A model generated the notes under the pieces. That model worked only from the letters and a program-made list of their open reading frames with translations. It was not told the origin of the DNA and searched no databases. This document shows positions 34,586 to 44,784 of a DNA stretch of 64,000 nucleotides, in pieces; position 1 is the stretch's first letter, and every line of letters starts with the position of its first letter. This stretch comes from Metridium senile (Eukaryota; Cnidaria; Anthozoa; Actiniaria; Metridiidae): positions 6,389,961 through 6,453,960 of the forward strand of contig OX459108.1 in assembly GCA_949775045.1 (NCBI GenBank). Direction: 5' to 3'. The position numbers were made by a program, and so were the translations under genes.

Positions 34586-34890
34586 AGAACGATTTCGCGT
34601 AAACTGCTTGTTTAATGCAAATGAGTATGTGAGGTAAAATAGCATGCTAATGAGGTAGAAACTCGTGGATGCAAGATAAACAAATGATCGCACGTTAATC
34701 AGCTTTATTTGACGAATTTAAAAATACAAATAACAAGTATGGTATTTTTAGTCCTGAGTTTATAGCTTCATTGACGAACAACACATTCAGAGGGTAGAGA
34801 ATTAAATACATGTGTTTCTCTAACATTTAATCGTTAGCTTACTAAATAACAAAACAAAAACGAGATATGTACTATATTTATGACTAACTT
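34586..34890. repeat. Harbinger left TIR
   Basis: About 305 bp, inverted relative to 49626-49956. It includes TGAGGTAAAATAG and CTCGTGGATGCAAGATAAA. The inner edge (ATGACTAACTT) overlaps the stop codon of the transposase frame. Confidence 0.88.
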
Positions 34891-35871
34891 AAATGTTTTC
34901 AAAAAGTCTAACACGTCTTTCGGCCAGGAACGCTGCTAGTTCAATACAGACGGGCATAAGCCACCGCGGATGTCTCCAAATGCTTGAGATACCCCGGTAT
35001 GTTTTCATTTCCTTGAAAACGTGTTCAACTTTTATTCTCCTACGTGATAAGTAACGGTTAAATCGACGAGTTCGCCTTCTATCTCTCCTATTTAATCCTC
35101 GCATTTGTTCAGCTCTGAATGCCGTAAGAAGGGGATGGGCGCTAGGATAAGCTTATCAGCAAGTATTTTTGCCCTGTTCGGAAGGCTTAAAGGATGTCCA
35201 GGTCCTATCGGTGTCATTAGGCGATATGATGTCGCATCGTGGGTGCTTCCAAAAAACCCAGCCTGTACAAAGCGCAAATGTCCGTTGCTATCTATAATTA
35301 ATTGCGTATTGAAGGGTCGTTGAGGCTCAGTTAAAGGTCTGTATATTTCGTGTGGGGTGCTGTCGATGGCGCCCACAACATTTGGGAACTCGGACCAATT
35401 GCCCATTAAATTAGCCCATTCAGCATTATTTGGCCACCTGATCTGATTGTGGAAGTATCGCCACAGCCGAGGTATGATTTTGTAAACGATTCTCGTGATA
35501 CTTGTCGGGTCGATGTCAAACATAAGTGCAAGGGTATCCACGTGTGGGTATTTTCTCAGCCACATAAGAACAAGTAAGATCTGATTGTGTAAACTCAACA
35601 TTTGTCGTCGAATTCGTTGCCGTTGATGTCCATAAATATTAAGAGCAAACAATGCTTGGGATGTATCTGCCACTAGTTGCAAAAATGATTCTCTAGTCTC
35701 GCCGGTGTTTTTCCAGAATAACCAAGATTGTGCAGAAACTTGCGCAAATACGTCTCGTCCTTGAAACTGATGGCCGTGAAAATCCGGTAGTAAACGCTGC
35801 TGTAAAGTACTACAGTGCATGACTTGAGGTGGTGGTTGCATAGCCACTAAAAGTAGCAAAAAAGATAACAT
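34889..35871 (-). pseudogene. Harbinger DDE transposase (DDE_Tnp_4), one frameshift
   Basis: Frames 35092-35871 and 34889-35104 together encode a transposase of about 320 residues. First Asp: FPNVVGAIDSTPHEI. Second Asp: FVQAGFFGSTHDATSY. The catalytic Glu lies in RRRIKVEHVFKEMK in the second frame. The N-terminal half has the IRRQMLSLHNQILLVLMWLRKYP HTH-like region. A one- or two-base indel near 35150, just after AKILADK, shifts the frame and separates the Glu from the two Asp. Candidate starts are Met codons at 35871 and 35841. Alternatively, a splice acceptor (CTACTTTTAG) just before the second would make it an internal exon start. The 12.8-kb insertion begins 20 bp upstream of the first of these. 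Confidence 0.82.
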
Positions 35872-35891
35872 TTCTATCAAAACGGCACGTA

Positions 35892-36145
35892 CAATCACGG
35901 ACAATATTGTTTGGGACAACATTAACAATTCGAATAAAAACGTTACCCTTCATCATTTTTAGCCCTCCCCTCCCCCCTCCATTCAATGTTGACCGTTCAT
36001 GAGTTACATGGGTCATTGGTAGGCATTCCTTGGTCAAATCAACATTGAGATAGGGGGGGAGGGGGAGGATATGATGAAAAATGAACAATTATATGTGAAA
36101 AACCACTAATAACCTGCTGTGTCCCAATATTTATGTCCATGATTG
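35892..36145. repeat. 254-bp terminal segment, copy 1 (left end of element)
   Basis: Starts CAATCACGGACAATATTG and ends CCATGATTG, so it is MITE-like with its own imperfect TIRs. It includes a pyrimidine tract CCCTCCCCTCCCCCCTCC and a purine tract GGGGGGGAGGGGGAGG that could pair. In position it resembles an LTR, being direct copies that flank each 3928-bp coding spacer. It overlaps no gene. Confidence 0.88.
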
Positions 36146-36420
36146 TCTTAAAATCGATTGTATGAAAATCGTCATGAAAACCGCAGTAAATCGTACCAAA
36201 AATGCCACGAATGTTAAATAAACTGTATGTCGTCATGATTTACATAACTAATTAATAAAAATTTATAATAATATGTGGCTATTTTTTTATTTTTGAATTG
36301 ATTGATAACACAGGAAGCCCAAAATAAATTATGGCTTTACAAAGTATTTGCATAATTAAAGTGTAATTTGACGCCAAATTCTTACAATTTTATGTAATCA
36401 GACCTGAAGTAAGTATTACA

Positions 36421-37746
36421 ATGGCTTCTTCAAACACTCGGCATCAGTCACTTGTCTATTTGATTACGTATAGTCGTGCAGACTTAGATAAAGTGTCGTC
36501 AAGGGAAACTTTTGCGATGATTATTGCAAATGCATTCCAACAAGTGGCGCAAGTTGAAGTGAATCATTGGGTTGTTTGTAAAGAAAGCCATGCTGAAACC
36601 TCCGAGTCAGAGAACTCAACACATTACCACATGGCATTGAAGCTGAACAAGAGATCAAGGTGGTCAAGGGTTAGGCAGTATATACAGAATCATCACGACA
36701 TTAGAGTCAATTTCAGTTGTAATCACAACACATACTACAGCGCCCACCAGTATGTCATTAAGGAGGATAAAGAATTTGCCAAGTCAGCAGATCATCCCAT
36801 CTTAACAGATCCACCCTCAACAGAGCAAGCTATAACAGCCAACAGAAAAAGATCTACGAAAAATAAAGGCGATAAGAAAAAGGCAAAACGCTATTCGACA
36901 TTTGACGTTGTTCAAATCATACAAGAACAAAACATCAAAACACGTTTAGAACTCGTTAATTTAGCTGTAGTTCAAAAGAATGAAGGAAAAACACAACTAG
37001 CCCAATTCATTGCCAATAGAGGTGCCAAAGTGGTGAATGAGGCCTTAGAGTTGGCCAAGGAATTCGTAGAAGCCCCAATGCAGATGCAACGCCTTAAGAT
37101 GAGTCGCATCGACATTCTCAATGAAGCATATGGGGCAAGCTGTGTAACTGATTGTAATGGCCAGTGGCTTGAAATGGCACTTACACTCATGTCACAGAAC
37201 GAGTTGTCTGTGTCAGCATTTTGTAGTGGTATTTTCAAGGCGCTTAAGGACGGACGCGGGAAATATAGGAACATTTATGTATACGGTCCGGCTAACACGG
37301 GGAAAACCTTTATCATATCTCCTTTAAAGAACATCTACAAAACCTTCACCAACCCCGCTACCGGTACATTTGCATGGCTTGGTGTTGAAGATGCTGAAGT
37401 GGTAGTGTTGAACGACTTCCGCTGGCATCCCTCTGTGATTGCTTGGGGAGATTTACTTCAGTTGTTAGAGGGCGATACTGTCCATTTACCTGTGCCCAAA
37501 AACTTTGGTGTCAAGGATGTGGAATTCAACAAAAATACGCCATTCTTTGCTACCGCCGATGCCCCTATGGTCCTAGTTAAAGGAGGGTCATTAGATTCTG
37601 CAAATACCCAGATGATGCAGGTTAGGTGGCGTACATTTAATTTTTGGAAACAAATACCGCAGGATAAACAGAAATCCCTTTCACCTTGTCAACATTGCTT
37701 TGCAAAATTCGTACTTGATTATAAAGATATCGATAACTTATTCTAA
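36421..37746 (+). CDS. Rep-like protein: HUH endonuclease + SF3 helicase, unit 1
   Basis: An intact, intronless 441-aa protein. The N-terminal HUH domain has motif I YLITYS (residues 13-18), motif II HYH (68-70) and motif III YVIK (111-114), with Tyr111 the likely nicking residue. A basic stretch, KRSTKNKGDKKKAKR (143-157), looks like a nuclear signal. The SF3 helicase has Walker A GPANTGKT (289-296), Walker B VVVLND (327-332) and a motif C-like FFATAD (376-381). A CQHC pair lies near the C-terminus. HUH-SF3 fusions start rolling-circle or rolling-hairpin replication in CRESS-DNA and parvo-like replicons; the short Walker B and YxxK favour a CRESS type. It could be a captured viral or plasmid gene serving a transposon. 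Function here is inferred. Confidence 0.82.
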   Translation: MASSNTRHQSLVYLITYSRADLDKVSSRETFAMIIANAFQQVAQVEVNHWVVCKESHAETSESENSTHYHMALKLNKRSRWSRVRQYIQNHHDIRVNFSCNHNTYYSAHQYVIKEDKEFAKSADHPILTDPPSTEQAITANRKRSTKNKGDKKKAKRYSTFDVVQIIQEQNIKTRLELVNLAVVQKNEGKTQLAQFIANRGAKVVNEALELAKEFVEAPMQMQRLKMSRIDILNEAYGASCVTDCNGQWLEMALTLMSQNELSVSAFCSGIFKALKDGRGKYRNIYVYGPANTGKTFIISPLKNIYKTFTNPATGTFAWLGVEDAEVVVLNDFRWHPSVIAWGDLLQLLEGDTVHLPVPKNFGVKDVEFNKNTPFFATADAPMVLVKGGSLDSANTQMMQVRWRTFNFWKQIPQDKQKSLSPCQHCFAKFVLDYKDIDNLF

Positions 37747-37752
37747 ACACCG

Positions 37753-38008
37753 TATTTACTCGAATAAGCACTGCTTTGGAATGAGCGCCACTCTCGTATA
37801 ATGACCGCATTTTAACGCAATAATGTTACTCTATAACAGCATTAAAAGGAAACTTTTATCAAAAGCGTTATTTTTCAGTTGAAAATAATTATATTTCACC
37901 GCTCGTCCATTAAATTATCTCCACCGGATATTCGTAGTTCTGATTAAGAAGGGGACTGTGTAAACGATAATAGTTTAATAAGCGCCGCGGCGCTTATTCG
38001 AGGAAATA
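37753..38008. repeat. Inverted repeat after Rep with 22-bp GC-rich palindrome, unit 1
   Basis: TATTTACTCGAATAAGC at 37753-37769 is matched by its inverse at 37992-38008 with one mismatch. The right arm overlaps a perfect palindrome at 37977-37998 centred on GCGCCGCGGCGC. It starts 6 bp after the Rep stop. It may be a 256-bp MITE fixed in the unit, or part of a replication origin. It is repeated at +4182 and +8364. Confidence 0.7.
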
Positions 38009-38018
38009 AGCTATACAT

Positions 38019-38417
38019 TACTCCACTCAATACTCCATCATGTTAACTGATAATTATAACACAATAGGATTGTTCATTTTAATATATGGATCTTAATTAG
38101 CTTTATATAAGACTATGAAGTCGTCTTCTACGGTTTAGTCCCCTTATCAACAGAAAATGTTGACATATTGTATTTAAACGCACATTACTCCATATGAATG
38201 TTAAGTAAATCTATTAGACTATCAACTTTTATATAGATCACAGTGGAGTAATGATGATTATCATATTATACGTAACATTCCATGAACATTATTAGACGTA
38301 CATGCTCTAGAAAGTGTACATGACTGATTTGTCGTAGAAGACAAGTATAATTTATCAAAATTATACTGATTTATATTGTTGTTTAACACATAAGGTCGTG
38401 TGGAGTAGTATGGAGTA
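38019..38417. promoter_or_regulatory. Iteron-like TACTCCA cluster, candidate Rep-binding origin, unit 1
   Basis: Six TACTCCA heptamers lie within 400 bp. Three are forward (38019, 38031, 38186) and three are inverted (38244, 38401, 38411). The context is consistently A(T/A)TACTCCA(C/T). Chance would give well under one. Paired copies at both outer edges give the block twofold symmetry. Rep proteins of the CRESS and plasmid type commonly bind short iterated sites next to their nick site. The link to this Rep is inferred from position and spacing only. Confidence 0.5.
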
Positions 38418-38723
38418 TTGTAACTTAATATGCTGATCGGCCTATTGTTCATGATACTTGATATAATAATTATCCTTGATTGTTTGTAATTATAAAACAT
38501 GGTTTATATTATAATATATTGTACTAGTGATCATTATCATTAAATAAATACCTGAATCTTGTAGAATATTACTGTTTATTTAGAGATAGTAATAAACATT
38601 CTATTGACAAATAAATGATAGATTATGGTTACATTTGAATGTGTTCAATAAGTATAGGCACCCGGTATAGTATTTTGTTCGTCCTCCAGATAAAATTAAT
38701 GATCAATAATTAAGTATAGGTAT
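38261..38723. other. Rep-transposase intergenic region, unit 1
   Basis: Beyond the iterons the sequence is AT-rich. GAATATTAC at about 38564, close to the CRESS-virus nonanucleotide TAATATTAC, stands next to a GTTTATT/AATAAAC hairpin, but not in its loop. A direct repeat of about 35 bp containing TTTTGTTCGTCCTCCA occurs at about 38655-38692 and 38714-38745. The second copy includes the transposase stop codon. No ORF of substance. Confidence 0.45.
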
Positions 38724-39829
38724 TCAGTATTTTGTTCGTCCTCCACAGAGACTGATAATGTTTTCTACGCGCTTTGGTAAGCTCGCAATTGTTTTATCAA
38801 TTAAATCACTGTCAATACTTTGAAAGCATTTCAATACCCGTTCTTTAAAGTTGTCAAATGTTTCCATCGTCAAATTCAAAGTTATAGCTTCTTGTTCGAG
38901 TCTCTTTTTAACTATATGGAAAACATTTTCTGGAGGATTTAGGTCCTGTGTGCGGCTGGGGATGCGATGCAATGTCGCCTCAATGTCACTTAATGCACTC
39001 ATTGCTTTACAGCTTGTTTGACTTGGGTCGTTGTCCATTACAAATAGTCTTTGTCCCATTACTTTCGGGCCTGCCTTTCCAAACGTTAAATTAAAATGCG
39101 TCCGAATAAAGTTGGCGAAGAACTCACCGTTCAACTTCTCATATGGTTGGCATAATACAACGCCTTTCCATATGCAACGGCCACCATAATGTGAAGCCTT
39201 CGTCCACCAGCCAGCTCTTTTGTTCCTCTTGCCATTATTGATAACCCCTCACCCTTTTTCCTCCAAACTCGAGATTTCGGTCTACAGGCTTCATTCTTGG
39301 GGTTGTACTTATGTATAAAGGATACTCCATCCAAGTAGAAAGCTATGTGATGAGTGTAAAACGTAGGATTGTCCTTCAATAAACTCCGCATCTTCTTTGC
39401 ATACTTTAAGCGCAATTCCTTGTCCTTGTCACTTAACAGTCCCTTTTTTCGAGATTGAAGGAAGTGAAACCCCCATTTGTTAAGGTATCTTGTAAATGTC
39501 CTTCGATGCACCAATGTCGGATCTATTCCCGCCTCTCTAACTAACGACATGACGGTTAGATTAACATCTTTCTTTCTCATTCTTGTGAGTGTTCTCAGCA
39601 TTTCTCTCTTGTCTCTTTCATTGATTCGAGGTTTCCGTCCCTTATTTCTATGCACAATTGCCTTTTCTTTACATTCACTTCGAAGGTAGTTTTGACGATA
39701 CTTCCATATTCGATGTGCCGACGATTTGGAAATGTTACACTTTTTTGCGATAATACGGAATGAATAACGTTCTTTCTCGCGTAACAGAATAGCATACGCT
39801 ACTTTTGTTGGCTTAAGTTTTGCCACCAT
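38724..39829 (-). pseudogene. DD34E Tc1-like transposase, one frameshift, unit 1
   Basis: The first frame (39131-39829) has two HTH-like segments (RIIAKKCNISKSSAHRIW; LTVMSLVREAGIDP) and the first catalytic Asp in FYLDGVSF (Asp167). The second frame (38724-39134) has the second Asp in VMDNDPSQT and the Glu in DLNPPENVF, with exactly 34 residues between. A one-base frameshift near 39165 separates them. Past it the -1 frame reads the conserved NGEFFANFIR block. No slippery heptamer or hairpin supports programmed frameshifting. All three units share this lesion, so the copy present cannot supply a full transposase. It is convergent with Rep. Confidence 0.85.
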
Positions 39830-40073
39830 GTCTGATTGTGCAAGAAAAATGAAATTTTGCAGTCTATGACATAATAATTACGTTTACACAGGAATCCCGT
39901 CAGTCCGCGAGCATATGAAAAACACAAAATTAACCCAATCAACCACAAAAAATGTACAAAATAACATGTATACTGAAATGATTCATTATCTTGCATTGTC
40001 CGTAATTTATAATAATATATACATTGACGAAACCTGATATTATCACACTTTCTAATGAATTACTTGTACAAGA

Positions 40074-40327
40074 CAATCACGGACAATATTGTTTGGGACA
40101 ACATTAACAATTCGAATAAAAACGTTACCCTTCATCATTTTTAGCCCTCCCCTCCCCCCTCCATTCAATGTTGACCGTTCATGAGTTACATGGGTCATTG
40201 GTAGGCATTCCTTGGTCAAATCAACATTGAGATAGGGGGGGAGGGGGAGGATATGATGAAAAATGAACAATTATATGTGAAAAACCACTAATAACCTGCT
40301 GTGTCCCAATATTTATGTCCATGATTG
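40074..40327. repeat. 254-bp terminal segment, copy 2 (internal)
   Basis: Matches copy 1 throughout. It is preceded by TTGTACAAGA rather than by TA and followed by TCTTAAAATCG, showing the unit junction. It retains both potential transposase-cut ends. Confidence 0.88.
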
Positions 40328-40602
40328 TCTTAAAATCGATTGTATGAAAATCGTCATGAAAACCGCAGTAAATCGTACCAAAAATGCCACGAATGTTAAA
40401 TAAACTGTATGTCGTCATGATTTACATAACTAATTAATAAAAATTTATAATAATATGTGGCTATTTTTTTATTTTTGAATTGATTGATAACACAGGAAGC
40501 CCAAAATAAATTATGGCTTTACAAAGTATTTGCATAATTAAAGTGTAATTTGACGCCAAATTCTTACAATTTTATGTAATCAGACCTGAAGTAAGTATTA
40601 CA

Positions 40603-41928
40603 ATGGCTTCTTCAAACACTCGGCATCAGTCACTTGTCTATTTGATTACGTATAGTCGTGCAGACTTAGATAAAGTGTCGTCAAGGGAAACTTTTGCGAT
40701 GATTATTGCAAATGCATTCCAACAAGTGGCGCAAGTTGAAGTGAATCATTGGGTTGTTTGTAAAGAAAGCCATGCTGAAACCTCCGAGTCAGAGAACTCA
40801 ACACATTACCACATGGCATTGAAGCTGAACAAGAGATCAAGGTGGTCAAGGGTTAGGCAGTATATACAGAATCATCACGACATTAGAGTCAATTTCAGTT
40901 GTAATCACAACACATACTACAGCGCCCACCAGTATGTCATTAAGGAGGATAAAGAATTTGCCAAGTCAGCAGATCATCCCATCTTAACAGATCCACCCTC
41001 AACAGAGCAAGCTATAACAGCCAACAGAAAAAGATCTACGAAAAATAAAGGCGATAAGAAAAAGGCAAAACGCTATTCGACATTTGACGTTGTTCAAATC
41101 ATACAAGAACAAAACATCAAAACACGTTTAGAACTCGTTAATTTAGCTGTAGTTCAAAAGAATGAAGGAAAAACACAACTAGCCCAATTCATTGCCAATA
41201 GAGGTGCCAAAGTGGTGAATGAGGCCTTAGAGTTGGCCAAGGAATTCGTAGAAGCCCCAATGCAGATGCAACGCCTTAAGATGAGTCGCATCGACATTCT
41301 CAATGAAGCATATGGGGCAAGCTGTGTAACTGATTGTAATGGCCAGTGGCTTGAAATGGCACTTACACTCATGTCACAGAACGAGTTGTCTGTGTCAGCA
41401 TTTTGTAGTGGTATTTTCAAGGCGCTTAAGGACGGACGCGGGAAATATAGGAACATTTATGTATACGGTCCGGCTAACACGGGGAAAACCTTTATCATAT
41501 CTCCTTTAAAGAACATCTACAAAACCTTCACCAACCCCGCTACCGGTACATTTGCATGGCTTGGTGTTGAAGATGCTGAAGTGGTAGTGTTGAACGACTT
41601 CCGCTGGCATCCCTCTGTGATTGCTTGGGGAGATTTACTTCAGTTGTTAGAGGGCGATACTGTCCATTTACCTGTGCCCAAAAACTTTGGTGTCAAGGAT
41701 GTGGAATTCAACAAAAATACGCCATTCTTTGCTACCGCCGATGCCCCTATGGTCCTAGTTAAAGGAGGGTCATTAGATTCTGCAAATACCCAGATGATGC
41801 AGGTTAGGTGGCGTACATTTAATTTTTGGAAACAAATACCGCAGGATAAACAGAAATCCCTTTCACCTTGTCAACATTGCTTTGCAAAATTCGTACTTGA
41901 TTATAAAGATATCGATAACTTATTCTAA
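40603..41928 (+). CDS. Rep-like HUH-SF3 protein, unit 2
   Basis: Encodes a 441-aa protein identical to that of unit 1, with the same HYH, YVIK, GPANTGKT and VVVLND motifs. No stop or indel. The exact identity, extending into non-coding flanks, indicates very recent amplification, gene conversion or an assembly duplication. Confidence 0.82.
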   Translation: MASSNTRHQSLVYLITYSRADLDKVSSRETFAMIIANAFQQVAQVEVNHWVVCKESHAETSESENSTHYHMALKLNKRSRWSRVRQYIQNHHDIRVNFSCNHNTYYSAHQYVIKEDKEFAKSADHPILTDPPSTEQAITANRKRSTKNKGDKKKAKRYSTFDVVQIIQEQNIKTRLELVNLAVVQKNEGKTQLAQFIANRGAKVVNEALELAKEFVEAPMQMQRLKMSRIDILNEAYGASCVTDCNGQWLEMALTLMSQNELSVSAFCSGIFKALKDGRGKYRNIYVYGPANTGKTFIISPLKNIYKTFTNPATGTFAWLGVEDAEVVVLNDFRWHPSVIAWGDLLQLLEGDTVHLPVPKNFGVKDVEFNKNTPFFATADAPMVLVKGGSLDSANTQMMQVRWRTFNFWKQIPQDKQKSLSPCQHCFAKFVLDYKDIDNLF

Positions 41929-41934
41929 ACACCG

Positions 41935-42599
41935 TATTTACTCGAATAAGCACTGCTTTGGAATGAGCGCCACTCTCGTATAATGACCGCATTTTAACGC
42001 AATAATGTTACTCTATAACAGCATTAAAAGGAAACTTTTATCAAAAGCGTTATTTTTCAGTTGAAAATAATTATATTTCACCGCTCGTCCATTAAATTAT
42101 CTCCACCGGATATTCGTAGTTCTGATTAAGAAGGGGACTGTGTAAACGATAATAGTTTAATAAGCGCCGCGGCGCTTATTCGAGGAAATAAGCTATACAT
42201 TACTCCACTCAATACTCCATCATGTTAACTGATAATTATAACACAATAGGATTGTTCATTTTAATATATGGATCTTAATTAGCTTTATATAAGACTATGA
42301 AGTCGTCTTCTACGGTTTAGTCCCCTTATCAACAGAAAATGTTGACATATTGTATTTAAACGCACATTACTCCATATGAATGTTAAGTAAATCTATTAGA
42401 CTATCAACTTTTATATAGATCACAGTGGAGTAATGATGATTATCATATTATACGTAACATTCCATGAACATTATTAGACGTACATGCTCTAGAAAGTGTA
42501 CATGACTGATTTGTCGTAGAAGACAAGTATAATTTATCAAAATTATACTGATTTATATTGTTGTTTAACACATAAGGTCGTGTGGAGTAGTATGGAGTA
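41935..42599. promoter_or_regulatory. Palindrome and iteron region, unit 2
   Basis: Repeats the unit 1 arrangement. The perfect palindrome is at 42159-42180 and the six TACTCCA/TGGAGTA sites lie at +4182 relative to unit 1 (42201 to 42599). No change was seen in any site. Confidence 0.5.
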
Positions 42600-42905
42600 T
42601 TGTAACTTAATATGCTGATCGGCCTATTGTTCATGATACTTGATATAATAATTATCCTTGATTGTTTGTAATTATAAAACATGGTTTATATTATAATATA
42701 TTGTACTAGTGATCATTATCATTAAATAAATACCTGAATCTTGTAGAATATTACTGTTTATTTAGAGATAGTAATAAACATTCTATTGACAAATAAATGA
42801 TAGATTATGGTTACATTTGAATGTGTTCAATAAGTATAGGCACCCGGTATAGTATTTTGTTCGTCCTCCAGATAAAATTAATGATCAATAATTAAGTATA
42901 GGTAT

Positions 42906-44011
42906 TCAGTATTTTGTTCGTCCTCCACAGAGACTGATAATGTTTTCTACGCGCTTTGGTAAGCTCGCAATTGTTTTATCAATTAAATCACTGTCAATAC
43001 TTTGAAAGCATTTCAATACCCGTTCTTTAAAGTTGTCAAATGTTTCCATCGTCAAATTCAAAGTTATAGCTTCTTGTTCGAGTCTCTTTTTAACTATATG
43101 GAAAACATTTTCTGGAGGATTTAGGTCCTGTGTGCGGCTGGGGATGCGATGCAATGTCGCCTCAATGTCACTTAATGCACTCATTGCTTTACAGCTTGTT
43201 TGACTTGGGTCGTTGTCCATTACAAATAGTCTTTGTCCCATTACTTTCGGGCCTGCCTTTCCAAACGTTAAATTAAAATGCGTCCGAATAAAGTTGGCGA
43301 AGAACTCACCGTTCAACTTCTCATATGGTTGGCATAATACAACGCCTTTCCATATGCAACGGCCACCATAATGTGAAGCCTTCGTCCACCAGCCAGCTCT
43401 TTTGTTCCTCTTGCCATTATTGATAACCCCTCACCCTTTTTCCTCCAAACTCGAGATTTCGGTCTACAGGCTTCATTCTTGGGGTTGTACTTATGTATAA
43501 AGGATACTCCATCCAAGTAGAAAGCTATGTGATGAGTGTAAAACGTAGGATTGTCCTTCAATAAACTCCGCATCTTCTTTGCATACTTTAAGCGCAATTC
43601 CTTGTCCTTGTCACTTAACAGTCCCTTTTTTCGAGATTGAAGGAAGTGAAACCCCCATTTGTTAAGGTATCTTGTAAATGTCCTTCGATGCACCAATGTC
43701 GGATCTATTCCCGCCTCTCTAACTAACGACATGACGGTTAGATTAACATCTTTCTTTCTCATTCTTGTGAGTGTTCTCAGCATTTCTCTCTTGTCTCTTT
43801 CATTGATTCGAGGTTTCCGTCCCTTATTTCTATGCACAATTGCCTTTTCTTTACATTCACTTCGAAGGTAGTTTTGACGATACTTCCATATTCGATGTGC
43901 CGACGATTTGGAAATGTTACACTTTTTTGCGATAATACGGAATGAATAACGTTCTTTCTCGCGTAACAGAATAGCATACGCTACTTTTGTTGGCTTAAGT
44001 TTTGCCACCAT
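42906..44011 (-). pseudogene. Tc1-like transposase, frameshifted, unit 2
   Basis: Same sequence as unit 1, including the one-base frameshift (near 43347) between the first Asp and the NGEFF block. It holds the same DD34E residues split over two frames. Confidence 0.85.
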
Positions 44012-44255
44012 GTCTGATTGTGCAAGAAAAATGAAATTTTGCAGTCTATGACATAATAATTACGTTTACACAGGAATCCCGTCAGTCCGCGAGCATATGA
44101 AAAACACAAAATTAACCCAATCAACCACAAAAAATGTACAAAATAACATGTATACTGAAATGATTCATTATCTTGCATTGTCCGTAATTTATAATAATAT
44201 ATACATTGACGAAACCTGATATTATCACACTTTCTAATGAATTACTTGTACAAGA

Positions 44256-44509
44256 CAATCACGGACAATATTGTTTGGGACAACATTAACAATTCGAATA
44301 AAAACGTTACCCTTCATCATTTTTAGCCCTCCCCTCCCCCCTCCATTCAATGTTGACCGTTCATGAGTTACATGGGTCATTGGTAGGCATTCCTTGGTCA
44401 AATCAACATTGAGATAGGGGGGGAGGGGGAGGATATGATGAAAAATGAACAATTATATGTGAAAAACCACTAATAACCTGCTGTGTCCCAATATTTATGT
44501 CCATGATTG
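44256..44509. repeat. 254-bp terminal segment, copy 3 (internal)
   Basis: Matches copies 1 and 2. It opens the third unit and again has both terminal motifs intact. Confidence 0.88.
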
Positions 44510-44784
44510 TCTTAAAATCGATTGTATGAAAATCGTCATGAAAACCGCAGTAAATCGTACCAAAAATGCCACGAATGTTAAATAAACTGTATGTCGTCAT
44601 GATTTACATAACTAATTAATAAAAATTTATAATAATATGTGGCTATTTTTTTATTTTTGAATTGATTGATAACACAGGAAGCCCAAAATAAATTATGGCT
44701 TTACAAAGTATTTGCATAATTAAAGTGTAATTTGACGCCAAATTCTTACAATTTTATGTAATCAGACCTGAAGTAAGTATTACA

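Noticed and set aside
35810..36236. Minus-strand ORFs in the 254-bp segment and beside it
   Set aside because: They span the transposon junction or the CCTCC tract, differ among copies, and have no domain.
36972..37274. 100-codon minus-strand ORF inside Rep
   Set aside because: Antisense shadow of the helicase-coding frame.
38555..38620. CRESS-virus-like nonanucleotide origin (GAATATTAC)
   Set aside because: It matches TAATATTAC at 8 of 9 positions but is not in the loop of the adjacent hairpin. In AT-rich DNA this is expected by chance, so I did not call it an origin.
39131..39180. Programmed -1 frameshifting in the Tc1-like transposase
   Set aside because: No X-XXY-YYZ slippery heptamer and no downstream stem were seen; a plain one-base indel is simpler.
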